Below are positions 19,364 through 29,923 of a stretch of DNA of 64,000 nt, piece after piece (the stretch's first letter is position 1; each line of letters opens with the position of its first letter). Location: NCBI RefSeq assembly GCF_000210295.1, contig NC_026737.1:1054001-1118000 (forward strand), given 5' to 3'. The notes beneath the pieces were generated by a model. That model was given only the letters and a program-made list of their open reading frames with translations. It was not told the origin of the DNA and did no database searches. This DNA comes from Trypanosoma brucei gambiense DAL972. Taxonomy: Eukaryota > Euglenozoa > Kinetoplastea > Trypanosomatida > Trypanosomatidae. The position numbers and the translations under genes were made by a program.

Positions 19364-19449
19364 CGCCTCTGTCTTGGAACCTGAACTATCCTTTTGACAG
19401 GTTTGCCGCACCTGTCTTGAGTACAACTCCCCCCCTTATACTTACAGTA

Positions 19450-19495
19450 CTGGCAGGTGTACACAGATAAGCGAAACAAAGTGTGATAAGACTAA
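19450..19495 (-). promoter_or_regulatory. Predicted trans-splice acceptor of the C2-like gene
   Basis: The sense strand has TTTGTTTCGCTTATCTGTG followed by TACACCTGCCAG, with the AG at 19451-19450. The 86-nt leader to 19363 contains no ATG, which supports that start. Confidence 0.6.
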
Positions 19496-19935
19496 GTGGA
19501 GGAGACGCTGAGATGTCGACAGCGAATGCACTGCAGCAAACGATGCTTACGGTTAAGCCACTGAGTGTGAAGGGAGGGTAAGTGTGTGTGTATGTGTGGT
19601 TGAAATATAATAATCGTTGGTGGAGGCCAAATATTTCTTTCTGACCATTTAACTACAATTCTTCCATCGGGCTCATTCACCCACACTGCCCTGCGACAAG
19701 CGCACGTAAGGGGAAAACAATAGGTATACTTGATGCGAAACGTCAGCGGTCTTCTTTGCTGCACACGTGGTTGGTCATTCTTTTAAGTAGAGAGAACAAA
19801 ACTAACCCACTCCCAAGACCATTCTTGACAGTTCTTCCATATGGTGCAAATTCATCATCGTGCGGGGCGTGGAATGCAGCTTCCGGAGGAACTGCGTAGT
19901 AACTGAAAGTAGTTATGAATATGACGTGTATGAAA
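19496..19935. other. Intergenic region, 3' flank of the FtsH gene
   Basis: No gene seen. Mixed composition without notable repeats. Confidence 0.5.
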
Positions 19936-22569
19936 TCACACGCCCTTCTTACGGTCTGTTTCCCTCGCCTTGCGTGTGCCAAGATACCTCACCACGTCAT
20001 CGAAGGTTAACACCTCGTTTTCCAACAAGTGTTTGGCAAGCGTTTCCATCTCCTCCTTTTTCGATAACAACAGACTATATGTCTGCTCATATATTTCATC
20101 GACCAGCTTCTTTGCCTCCACATCGATATGGTTTGACACTTTGGGCCCGAACGGCTTCACAATGCGCGTCCCCGCAGTACCTGGAGCGGGGTACACAGGC
20201 CGTGGTGCGAATGAACTAACAAACATGTACGCCATTCGTGCCACCTTGTTGAGATCATCGGATGCACCTGTGGAAAGATGGTTGAAAAAAATCTTCTCCG
20301 CCACGCGTCCGCCCAACGTTACGCTGATGGAGTCCCGAATCTCAGCTGCGGTCCGCACATTGTTTTCATTCGGTAGGTATTGAGCGTAACCAAGCGCTGA
20401 ACCGCCGCGAGGTACGATGGAAACTTTCATGAGTGGATCAGCGCGGTTGAGGAACCAACCGGCAACGGCATGACCTGCTTCGTGGTGAGCGACAACCTGC
20501 CGCTCAAATGGCGACAGCACACGGCTGCGGTGCTCAATACCTGCCAATACTCGGTCAATGGAACGTTCCAAATGGGTAATGTCAACATTTGAATTGTTTT
20601 CTCGTGCTGCAAGTATAGCGGCTTCATTGCACACGTTGGCAATGTCGGCTCCAGTGAAACCTGGACAGAGACTGCTCATGCGTTCAGCATAGGAATTAAT
20701 GAGGGCACGCTCGCGTTCGCTCTTATTTGCGAGAAGCGTCCGGAAATCGTAGGAGGGGTCCCCTGTCAGTTTCTCCTGTTCTAGCAGCTCTTGTTCAGCT
20801 TCCATCTCTTCTTGTAGTTTACTAACAACAAGTGAGGATGTGGTTGCGTTTGCTGTACTTACTTCACAGCTGTTGAAACCTTTAGCCTCATCAGCGGTAG
20901 GTGATTTATTTTCCGAAGAAGGAACCGTCCCCGACTCCATTTTCCCTTCATAGTCACTCTTGGCGTTGGCCTTAGCGTCAGACTTCTTGGACTCGGAAGA
21001 TTCGGTGGACGCTTCTTCTGTTTGCTGTTCCACCTCTGCACCCTTAGCACCCTTGTTGCTTTCCTTCACCAATGTCAACGCACTGAGGTGGACCTTAAAT
21101 ATATCAATTCTCTCCGATATGACGGGCATGTCTACGTGAATAATACGGTCAAACCTTCCAGGACGTACAAGCGCCGGATCCAGCTGCTCCTGCGATACGT
21201 TACTAGATGCCAATATCATAACGTCTCCACGACGGCTGCTACTGAATCCATCCAATTGTGTTAGGAGTTCATTAAGTGTATGTTCTTGCTCCTGCTTTTC
21301 GCCGATACCAGCACCCGTTCGTTTCAGCCCAATGGCATCAATCTCGTCAATATAAACGATGCAACGCTGCTTCTTCGCAACCTCAAACAACTGCCTAACA
21401 CGCAATGCGCCCATCCCCACATACAACTCCACGAAGTCCGAACCGCAAACCGGGATGAAGCCCACTCCACTTTCACCTGCCACAGCTTTCGCCAGGAGTG
21501 TTTTACCCGTACCTGGCGGCCCCAGAAGAAGTGCCCCAGTTGGCACTTTTGCCCCCAATGACGTATAGCGCTCGGGGTGGCGGAGGAAATCTACCACCTC
21601 AGTCACCTCCTTTTTGGCTTCCTTTAAGCCGGCAATGTGCTTGAAGCGTGTGCTGGATGAGAGTTCCACACGAAACACCATTTCCTTTGATTTGTGTGTC
21701 TTTTTACCAGCCTCCAACGTCAGCGCGAGTGACTTACCAATGGAATTGGAGAGAACCATCACAAACACAGGGAAGAACACGAACGGCACAACCCACGCGA
21801 AAACACCCAACACTACCAGCGCTTGCTCTCCCAGTGGCGTTCCCTGCAGCGATACCTCGATTCCCTCCGATTTCGTTGTTACCGTCTCCCCATTCCCTTG
21901 CGGCCGCGGCTCTTTTATTCTCGTCGTTACTGCATCGTTATACGCCTTATTCAGTTTTTCCAGCTTTTCTTGGGTGTGCTGGTCGTCTACCAGTCCGAGG
22001 TAAACCTTTCCTTCACTGAGATACACCTGCGCGTAGTTGTGGTATAACTTAATGCTCTTTACGATCTCAGCATTCTTTAATAGCGATGCCCATCCAGTTT
22101 GTTTACCCAAGGGCTGAGAAAGCTTGTACAATACGTAGGAAGTTCCAAGCATCACCAATACGAAGAGCACAGAGCGTGCAACTATCAACTCCTCGGTGTT
22201 GTCATCTTCTGAAGATGAATTCGGGAATATGGGGCTTTCCTCTTCCTTTTTGTCCCTACCATTCTGCTCACCAGCCGTGTTATTTCCCCCATCAGAGGGT
22301 TTCGCAGAGAGAATTTTACCACGAGACAACTGCTTCACCGCCATCGATGTGCCAAACGCTGTGACTAATTGCCGCAAATGGTTGAATGGCGAACTTCTGC
22401 CAAATTGGGGAGACGAGTCACGTGCAACCGAATAAGCAGTCAATACCTGCAGTTTGCTTTGCTGCTTTGGCTCAAAACTAACATGACTCATTGAAATAAC
22501 GAGACCAGTGTGGGACGGGTAGCGCGGCCTGTGGGCCATTGGCAATGAGGCGAGCAAGTAGCGGCGCAT
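19936..22569 (-). CDS. Mitochondrial FtsH/m-AAA zinc metalloprotease
   Basis: 877 residues from the ATG at 22569; a longer open frame to 22644 is removed by the acceptor at 22608-22607. Order of parts: basic presequence-like N-terminus, first membrane helix near 132-150, a short domain between the membranes, second helix near 250-274, AAA ATPase with Walker A GPPGTGKT at 350-357, Walker B around IDEID at 407-411 and arginine-finger region DPALVRPGRFDR at 459-470, then the M41 peptidase with HEAGH at 696-700 and the third zinc ligand in TGASDDL near 770. The two-helix layout indicates an m-AAA protease of the inner membrane facing the matrix. It would degrade unassembled respiratory subunits. 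Unusual is a roughly 120-residue Glu/Ser/Lys-rich insertion near 496-620, between the ATPase core and its lid. Confidence 0.95.
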   Translation of the reverse strand: MRRYLLASLPMAHRPRYPSHTGLVISMSHVSFEPKQQSKLQVLTAYSVARDSSPQFGRSSPFNHLRQLVTAFGTSMAVKQLSRGKILSAKPSDGGNNTAGEQNGRDKKEEESPIFPNSSSEDDNTEELIVARSVLFVLVMLGTSYVLYKLSQPLGKQTGWASLLKNAEIVKSIKLYHNYAQVYLSEGKVYLGLVDDQHTQEKLEKLNKAYNDAVTTRIKEPRPQGNGETVTTKSEGIEVSLQGTPLGEQALVVLGVFAWVVPFVFFPVFVMVLSNSIGKSLALTLEAGKKTHKSKEMVFRVELSSSTRFKHIAGLKEAKKEVTEVVDFLRHPERYTSLGAKVPTGALLLGPPGTGKTLLAKAVAGESGVGFIPVCGSDFVELYVGMGALRVRQLFEVAKKQRCIVYIDEIDAIGLKRTGAGIGEKQEQEHTLNELLTQLDGFSSSRRGDVMILASSNVSQEQLDPALVRPGRFDRIIHVDMPVISERIDIFKVHLSALTLVKESNKGAKGAEVEQQTEEASTESSESKKSDAKANAKSDYEGKMESGTVPSSENKSPTADEAKGFNSCEVSTANATTSSLVVSKLQEEMEAEQELLEQEKLTGDPSYDFRTLLANKSERERALINSYAERMSSLCPGFTGADIANVCNEAAILAARENNSNVDITHLERSIDRVLAGIEHRSRVLSPFERQVVAHHEAGHAVAGWFLNRADPLMKVSIVPRGGSALGYAQYLPNENNVRTAAEIRDSISVTLGGRVAEKIFFNHLSTGASDDLNKVARMAYMFVSSFAPRPVYPAPGTAGTRIVKPFGPKVSNHIDVEAKKLVDEIYEQTYSLLLSKKEEMETLAKHLLENEVLTFDDVVRYLGTRKARETDRKKGV

Positions 22570-22606
22570 TTCGGAAGAAAAGAAAAAAAAATATACCCAA
22601 ATGTTA

Positions 22607-22662
22607 CTACATAATGTGTGGAAGGGGGGAGGGGGAGAGAACAAAACAACAAAGAAAAGAAA
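22607..22662 (-). promoter_or_regulatory. Predicted trans-splice acceptor of the FtsH gene
   Basis: A 45-nt pyrimidine tract on the sense strand ends in CACACATTATGTAG, AG at 22608-22607. The 37-nt leader has no ATG before 22569, so the upstream ATG at 22644 is excluded. Confidence 0.7.
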
Positions 22663-24519
22663 GAGGGTATATAATGAAACGGGTGTAGAACAAGCGCCTA
22701 TTCAAATTCACGCACATGACATGCACAGACACGTACAGAGATGCAGTTGTGCTCCACGAGCTTTGCAACTAACGGCATGTGGAATCGTTTTGTTGCTTTT
22801 TATATGCGTCACATCTAATTACTGCTTTTGTCACTGTAGTTTATATGTGTTGACATATGTTCGGTTGGTGGTGGTGGTGGTAGGGAAGTTGATTTCGAGA
22901 GCATTTGAAGGGCAGGCAATGGTGTGGCGGCGGGTGTGCAGATAGGTAAAAAAAAAGAAAAAAAAGAAATGCAAATACGCGTCGATAAAAAGACAAATAA
23001 ACATAAATACGTACACGTGCACCGATAAGAATAATAATCTAAACGCGAGGTGATAATTACCCGAGACGCAGATGCGAAACACGACACGGTGTTGTAAAAA
23101 AGAAACATCTATTCCCAGCCGAAGCAGTCAGTCATGAAACTGGTCACAACGGAGGAAGCGCAACGCATAATAATCCTCTGTTCAAAAGGAAAAAAAAAGA
23201 AAAAGAGAAATTTCTATAACTATTCCTTCCCCACGTCAAAACATTGATAGTCAATGAAGGACCACAAGGGAATATCGAAGAAGTTTTACCTCGAAGACGT
23301 TATGCTCTTACAGCAGACCACTCCCTTTTGTTCTCTTCACTCTACGCAAATAAAATAAATAAATGTGTGTAATCTTGTTCATGATGTGATTACCTGCATA
23401 ATATATCGACTGGCTTGCACAGCAGGCGCTTGCACCAGTTTTTTTTTAAATTATTACTTGCCGAAGGTGGGTTTAGTGAGATCCAAAAGCACTGCCCATA
23501 ACAACGCGTGTTCAAAGCATCGCCGTCCAGGGAATCTGGGGGGGAAAAAAGCCAATTTAAGTGAAAGGCATTACATGGAATATACCACCTTTTCCTTGCG
23601 TATGCAAAAACAAACAAACAAACAACAACCTCCTTCTCATGCTATGTTTAACACAATCCCATCCATATGTAACTGCATAACAGTAGCCACAAGAACAATT
23701 AAAGGACTACCATCTGCTTTTGTCACGCCGTAACCTTCCACAAATGCTTGTATTATTATGGTGACAGTTCCTCAACGTTACAAACACGAATCGCGAGTTC
23801 ATCAGGAGGGGGGAAAAAGGAAAGGAAAACTGCAGAGACCGAGCGTGAAAAGAAAAAAAAAACAAGGAAAAAAAAAGCGGAAAAATATACATGAACATGA
23901 CAAAGTAGTGAAAGTAAGGAAGAGAGGCTCTGAGTGAAGGGAAAGAAACGACAAAATTCAGGATTTAATTACATGAGCCACCGATTCCCCTCCACTTTTT
24001 CCGCCACAAACACTGTTTCGATAATGAAGACACAGATGTGCGGTAGTGTAGCTCATGCCGAGCAAAAAAGAGAAGAAAAGCAAAATAAATAAATAAATAA
24101 ATAAAAAATCGAGTTCGATCGGACCAAACGTCTTTGCCAATCACAAAGTCGCGGAAACAAAACAAAAAAAAAAGAGAGGAGATGTGCACAGCTGCGAAGA
24201 AGCAGTGGAGCTGCCAGCTGGACCATCCCTCATTTCCTCATTATTAATTACTGTCTTTCTTAATGCGCCTCCCTCAACTACTTCATAAGCTATGAGAGCT
24301 ACACATTAGGGCCGATGGTCGCAAACACTTGGCGCGACAATGACGCGAAGGCAAACCACAGCTCAAAACAACAACAACAACAACAACAACAACTACAACA
24401 ACGAACCACATAACAGAAACGTAAACGGGGCGGCAAGTCACCACACACATCTATGTGCGGTCATTATTATTGTTATTATTATTTTTGCGAGTAGACGCCG
24501 GCTGCTCACTCAAAAAATC
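22663..24519. other. Intergenic region, 3' flank of the Rab-like gene
   Basis: About 1.85 kb without a gene. It has many A-rich runs, an (AAAT)n run near 24087-24106 and a CAA repeat at 24368-24392. Open frames are short and low in complexity. Confidence 0.55.
24368..24392. repeat. (CAA)n microsatellite
   Basis: About eight CAA units followed by a degenerate CTACAACAACG tail, about 130 nt downstream of the Rab-like stop codon in the transcript. Confidence 0.85.
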
Positions 24520-26217
24520 TCAACAACCCGAGCGTTTGGATCTGTCACCCTTCGAACCGAAGCACGAACACGATGACAAATTAACTTTAGATGGCTTTTC
24601 ATTACCGTGATCCACGGGAGTTGCCCCGTAGTCCACATCCTCAGCGACATGCCTACTTTCAGCGGAATTTTCCAGCTCAGCATCCCGATCTATGCGCCTC
24701 AGCATATCGTCAATTCTCCTCCGATGGGATGACGCTTCGGGGTGGTCATCGCTACTGATGGCGTTTGCATTTCTACCAGTGGCGGCCCAACTATGGGAGA
24801 GGGAACCAAAGTAGCTGTCCATAGACATTGAGTTATGCAAACGCTGCGATCCACCTACAAATCGAGCCGTATTCTCTACGCTGGGTGGCGCTGCGCTGGT
24901 TTGCTGACGAGTGGATTCAACACCCGTTTCGTCCCCCATGTTAAGTGCATCGATTGAACCACTGCCATTACTCGCCTCCGCGACACTGTTGTCAACGACA
25001 CCGCTCTCTAGGGCTGAGCACACCGAATAAAGTGTAATATCCCTTTCTTCCTCTTTACATGAGAGCAATGCAGTTGGATCCATGTGCATATGAGAGCATG
25101 CTGTTTCCTCATGACCGTCAACATCTTCAGCCACAAGTGTGGTATCGGTGCCGGAGGGGCCATGTGTGGGTGATTCCTTCACTTCCTCAGTCATATACTT
25201 ATCACAAGCACACGTATCACCCTCACTTCCGCGTTCCCGCGGTGTGAACCAGCCACTTTCAGCTATTTGTGCACTTCTAACGGTAACCATCGACCCCAGT
25301 GAATATAGCGATGGTGCAGACGCCATAACTCCGTCCGTAGTAAAGAGAGTACCATCCGTCCCTGTCTCTCCGTCCATTGTAGTCCCAGTGTCAAAGTTTA
25401 ATGGAAGGTGGGAATGCAGCGGACCTCGCTCCGCCGGTGTTGGTCCATTCTCTTTGATATTTCCCTCCTCACATGTCGTGTGATCGTTGAGAAGAGTGTG
25501 GCATAATCCGTGTAGCATTTCACGTAAGCCATAGTTCGTTAGTGTACTCACCTCGTAATATTGCACGTCGGGAAATGCACTAAACAACTCAAACTGCAGC
25601 TCGTGCTGTGTAACAAGCCTATCCATATCCTCAACCTCGGTATTGTCTATAAGATCCACTTTGTTTCCAACAACAAAAATGTGGCGACCACTGATGTCGG
25701 GGTTGTGCCGCATGACCAAGTCGAGGTGTTGCGAGGTTACATGAGCAAAACTTTCCCTATTTTTCACATCAAACACAACAATCGCCGCAGAGGCGCAACG
25801 GAATGTGGACTTGTCCACAGAGGCGTACCGCTCCAACCCAGCTGTGTCCCAAAGTTGCAGCCGCACATGTTGTCCCGCCCGCACATTCCGCACGACCCGG
25901 GAGAAGAAATCGGTCCCCACCGTCGGCGTTGTGGTGTGAAGGGGTTGCAGCGAATTGGAAACAACTTCACCTTCCCGGCTGGACCCTGGTGGTTGTGGCG
26001 CTGATGATGATGATGATGATGCGATTTTCTCGTACGGAATGTCGAGGAGCCTCTTTACCATGGACGTCTTACCAACGCTATAGTCGCCCACAATTGCCAC
26101 CTTAAAAACAAACATTTGCTCTTCATCTTCCCACTGTTCATCCTCCGGTTCAGTGGGGGCCTCGGTGCACTCCGTCTCGGTTGCGGCCTCCACCAGCCCC
26201 GGGAACTCGGGGCGCAT
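24520..26217 (-). CDS. Large Rab-like GTPase with Leu in place of the catalytic Gln
   Basis: 565 residues; the GTPase domain spans about 36-245. P-loop GDYSVGKTS at 44-52, switch I threonine at T99 (TVGTDFF), G4 NKVD at 185-188, G5 near 222-227 (EVSTLT). Switch II reads WDTAGLERY, so Leu128 replaces the Gln used for GTP hydrolysis; I read the codon as TTG in the sequence. Ahead of switch I there is a 30-residue Ser/Pro-rich insertion including six serines from a GAT-type microsatellite. A 320-residue, acidic, Ser/Thr-rich tail follows the G domain. The extreme C-terminus has CSCFG and ends in Cys, not a normal Rab double-cysteine or CAAX box, so prenylation is uncertain. The family directs membrane traffic; the specific step is not deducible. 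Confidence 0.88.
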   Translation of the reverse strand: MRPEFPGLVEAATETECTEAPTEPEDEQWEDEEQMFVFKVAIVGDYSVGKTSMVKRLLDIPYEKIASSSSSSAPQPPGSSREGEVVSNSLQPLHTTTPTVGTDFFSRVVRNVRAGQHVRLQLWDTAGLERYASVDKSTFRCASAAIVVFDVKNRESFAHVTSQHLDLVMRHNPDISGRHIFVVGNKVDLIDNTEVEDMDRLVTQHELQFELFSAFPDVQYYEVSTLTNYGLREMLHGLCHTLLNDHTTCEEGNIKENGPTPAERGPLHSHLPLNFDTGTTMDGETGTDGTLFTTDGVMASAPSLYSLGSMVTVRSAQIAESGWFTPRERGSEGDTCACDKYMTEEVKESPTHGPSGTDTTLVAEDVDGHEETACSHMHMDPTALLSCKEEERDITLYSVCSALESGVVDNSVAEASNGSGSIDALNMGDETGVESTRQQTSAAPPSVENTARFVGGSQRLHNSMSMDSYFGSLSHSWAATGRNANAISSDDHPEASSHRRRIDDMLRRIDRDAELENSAESRHVAEDVDYGATPVDHGNEKPSKVNLSSCSCFGSKGDRSKRSGC

Positions 26218-26229
26218 CGCCTAAATTAG

Positions 26230-26255
26230 CTAATAAGAGGGAAAGAAGTAGTGAG
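26230..26255 (-). promoter_or_regulatory. Predicted trans-splice acceptor of the Rab-like gene
   Basis: The sense strand reads CTACTTCTTTCCCTCTTATTAG with the AG at 26231-26230, 12 nt before the ATG. It is among the clearest acceptors in the window. Confidence 0.75.
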
Positions 26256-27175
26256 GAAGTATAAAAAAACAAATATTCCAAAGGAAATGAAAAAAAATTA
26301 ATAATAATAATAATAACAACTTTTCTCTTCCCTCAAAACCTTCTTATTTCTATACAGTCCCCTCTGACCTTACCCCTTCGTAAAGGTTTCCTTATACCTG
26401 TTTCCTCTATGCAGTTTAACCGAAATCACGACCAAATAATATACTTCCAGCATCAAACAATGATATCAAATACCAACCACAGAGGTACCGCCGCAATGGA
26501 CAAATGCCTGCACAGCTAACACCCTTTTTTTCACCTCTTTGGCACAAAACCGTACAACCGAAGGGGAGACGCGATGACGAAACTGAACAAACAAACAAAC
26601 AAAAACAAACAAATAAAAAATTAAAAAAAATCATTATGTTTGAACATCTAACAGAGAATTTCTCATGTCTTCATCACCTTTACCTATGACATTCTACTTA
26701 ATTTCTCTTCATTACTAAACTCACGCCTGCATGCGTACTATTGGGACGCTTAGCGCAACGCCCATCGCTCGCTTTTCTGTCCTTTACTTCCATTCCCTTC
26801 GGCAAGAATAAACATATGAATATATTTGGGGGTCCGTGCATTAATGAGTAACAGTGGAAGAAAAAAAATTTAATAACATTTCCGTTTCATCTCATGTTGG
26901 TGACGAGTACCATTCAACTTTTTTTTTTTTTTTTTGGTAATCCACACGTCACCCGCGATGCGAATATGCTCCCGATTTCCACCCCGCTTCTTTTTTTTTT
27001 CCTTTTTCTTTTCCTCCCACCCCCATTTTTTGTGATTTTCCTTTTTATATTTATGTAGTAACGCCCTCTCAAACTATTAACATAAAAACACGTATTTTTC
27101 CATTGCATGATTTGCTCCAATCGGCAAATTAAAAAGACCCAGCGGATTTAATGTTCATTTTTTAGCCTTTCATCA

Positions 27176-27427
27176 ATGCCATATCGTGTCGCTGAACTTC
27201 GCCGTATCCGCGCAGGCACCGCAGCGCTTTTCCGTCGCGTTATGAACATTTTCCGTGAACCAACGCGTAAACCAATTGCAGCAGTTTTGTCTTTCTTTTT
27301 TTTTTTTTTTGGGGGGGGGGTGCGCTTCATGTTGTCCTTCATAAATCAAAGAGCCATGCATACTCCTGCCAGAATTGTCACGAGACGTGTCCAGAAAATA
27401 GCAGCAAAGGCAAATCAAATGATGTGA
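27176..27427 (+). CDS. Doubtful small ORF in a GC-richer patch
   Basis: 83 codons on the strand opposite to all other genes. The first 38 codons use CGT, CGC and GCN codons and are clearly richer in GC than the flanks. The frame then passes through a run of 15 T and 10 G. An acceptor-like TTCATTTTTTAG lies 11 nt before the ATG. I do not recognise the product, which begins MPYRVAELRRIRAG. It could be a gene relic or chance; a working gene antisense to the transcription unit is unlikely. Confidence 0.15.
   Translation: MPYRVAELRRIRAGTAALFRRVMNIFREPTRKPIAAVLSFFFFFFGGGVRFMLSFINQRAMHTPARIVTRRVQKIAAKANQMM
27296..27320. repeat. T15-G10 homopolymer junction
   Basis: Fifteen T are followed directly by ten G. 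It is prone to length error in sequencing and in replication. Confidence 0.9.
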
Positions 27428-28391
27428 AGACTAACCAGAAGGTTAATGTAGCTCATAATTGAAAAAAAAAACTATAAATGAGCTTTGTTACTGTTTGCTT
27501 AGAATAAATAATAATAATAATAAAAAAAAAAAGAAAAGCGACACCAAAAGCCAAGGAAAGTAAATGTTAACTGACAACCAGTAACTTTGAGGTGTGAGGT
27601 CAACCTTTAAAGTGACATTACGTATTAATACTGTTGCTTTTCCCCTCTCTTTTTTTTTTCTTCTTCCATCTCCACGACAAGAGAAAAAAAAAAGAAGAAA
27701 ACGAACAAACAAAAGAGGAACGGAAGAAGCACCAGTGAGTAGCATCAACAAAAGATCAAACAAACAAGAAGAAGAAAAAAAAAAAAAGATTCTCTGCATA
27801 CTTATTTTTGCGTTTATTCTCCTCTTCCGCCTTGAATATGTGTGAGATTGGTTTCAGAACACCAATAACAATTTTTTCTTTTTTTTTTTTGAAAAAAAGA
27901 AGGAAATTTAAAAGTAGAGAGAGAGAGAGAGAGTTATAAAAAGCTACCGAAACAGGAAAGAAGATAAGTCAAAATAAAAGAGGAATGCATGACGGGTCTC
28001 TCGGACTGCTGCTCCATTCAAGTATCTGAAACAAAACAGAACAAAACAAAGAACCACGTAAACAGGGGTGAAAGCAAAAAAAAAAAAGAAAAAAAGAAAA
28101 AGTGATTTTTTTAAAAAAATTTCAGGAGTCGTCACATTGTGCATGATAGATATCTTTACTTACTTAAATATCATAAATCAAATAGAAACGAAGCTCATCC
28201 GTGAAGTGAAACAAATGTATGTGAGTGAACCATAATACAAATACAAGGGAGAAAGAAAGGGGTTTGGGAAAAATACTTGAACAGAAGGAAACCGTAAAGA
28301 TAAAAAGAGAAAGAAAGAAAAAGAAAAAGAAAAAATGAAACACCAACAATGAAGATAGCACCACACTTTGAAACCCCAACTTCACCTCACC

Positions 28392-28473
28392 AAATAAAAT
28401 AAAATAAAATAAAATAAAATGAACTACACGAGGAGAGAGAGAGAGAGAGAGAGGTGGTGGTGGTGGTGGTGGG
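28392..28473. repeat. Compound microsatellite (AAAAT)n, (GA)n, (GGT)n
   Basis: Three different simple repeats lie within about 80 nt: AAAAT units at 28392-28420, GA units at 28433-28452 and GGT units at 28453-28473. Confidence 0.9.
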
Positions 28474-29318
28474 AGGAACGACAAAAAGAGAAAAAAGAAA
28501 AAAAAAAGGATCAACGAAACATCATGAACATTAACGTTAATGATAATGACGGCGTGTGTGTGCGTGTGTGTATGGGGAAACGAAACCGGCCTGCTCGGTG
28601 CAAAACAAACAACGAGAAGAGAAAAAAGAAAGAAAGAAAGAAAGAAAAAAAAAAAAAAGGAGCACCAGGAGATGATTGAGCAACTGGGTCCCGATGCAGC
28701 TTTCACTCTGTGAGATATTTTTTGTGTGTATCCGCATTTTTTATTTTTCAAGGAGCAACAATAACACTAGTAGTAATAATATCGTTATTATTATTACAGG
28801 GAAAAGTAACAAAAAAACATGGGAAGGAACACACAAAACAAAAAAAAAGAAAAAGAAAAAGAAAAACGAAACAACACCGAAAATTTGCGGATCAGAGTGT
28901 CGTGCTTTAAAAAAAAAAACTTCGTTCAACAGCACTGAAGGCGACGAAGGACCATCCAAATTGTGTGAACAAGTGCAAATGAATATATAAATAAATGTGG
29001 ATGAATGGATAAATGAATGAAGGGACATGCAGGTATTTTTGGACATGAATATGCACTTCGGCTTCCATTCCATTCTTTTTTTTTTTCCATCTTCCTCCTC
29101 TCTCTCTCTTTTTCGTACTACGGTCCCATAAACACCAACAGCGGTAAAAGTAGAAAAACAAAAGGTGACTGACTCGCCGAAAAATGTAAAGAAGGTCTAA
29201 CTTTCATATGTACTCAAGGGTATCATTAAAAAATTTACCCCCCCTTCGGTCCTCTTCCTCTTTCTTTCTAACAGTTCCACTAGCTCTCCCTCTTTTTTCT
29301 TTTTGAAACACACATACA

Positions 29319-29321
<3 letters not shown>

Positions 29322-29349
<28 letters not shown>
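29322..29349. repeat. (TA)14 microsatellite
   Basis: A pure TA dinucleotide run in the 3' flank of the RRM gene. Confidence 0.9.
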
Positions 29350-29352
<3 letters not shown>

Positions 29353-29708
29353 TTTATATATTCCATTAGGGACTACTCCCTTCCTCTTCCTCCTCCTTCC
29401 CACACACTCCACATATGTGAATCACAGTAACATCCGCTTTCATGCATCCACCACCGTGTTGGAGCATGTGATATGAGAAATGATGATAATGCCGATGTAC
29501 CATCAATCAAGGAAGATTTTTTTCCTTCTTTGTTGCAGACAGGATGCGTATGTGTGTATTTGTGTCTGGGGAATGTTGAATTCCCTCCTTCGCTCATTTG
29601 TATGCAACCAAATAATAACTCCCTTTTTGTGCTGTTGTTGTATGACGTTTTACTTGCACCCGTCGTTTTGCCGCGCCTGCCCCAACTTTCTGTCGTCCAC
29701 ACCTCAGT

Positions 29709-29754
29709 ATACATACATACACACATACACATACACACACACACACAGACACAT

Positions 29755-29792
<38 letters not shown>
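29709..29792. repeat. Compound (CA)n-(TA)n microsatellite
   Basis: Imperfect CA/TACA units at 29709-29769 run into about twelve TA units up to 29792, just downstream of the RRM gene stop in transcript sense. Confidence 0.9.
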
Positions 29793-29923
29793 TTGTAACG
29801 GGTGACACAAATGTGAAATTATTTTTATTGCCGATCTACACCACTAAAATATTCTTTTCTTCCACTTCTACTCAGATTGTACTAATAATATTGACTAGTA
29901 CCTAGTACTCTGCTGGCGCATCA

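Larger units (their letters stand above)
26256..29923. other. Long low-complexity 3' flank of the RRM gene
   Basis: About 3.7 kb without a convincing gene. It is dominated by A/G-rich blocks on the plus strand, hence U/C-rich in the transcript, with many homopolymers and microsatellites. Part or all of it is probably the 3' UTR of the RRM protein gene. One GC-richer patch at 27150-27430 is listed separately. Confidence 0.6.

Noticed and set aside
24100..24135. GTTCGATC resembling a tRNA T-loop
   Set aside because: No acceptor stem, D-arm or anticodon arm could be paired around it.
28164..28751. 195-codon minus-strand frame
   Set aside because: It consists of Phe, Ser, Leu and Pro runs from U/C-rich low-complexity sequence. 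It is untranslated flank, not a gene.
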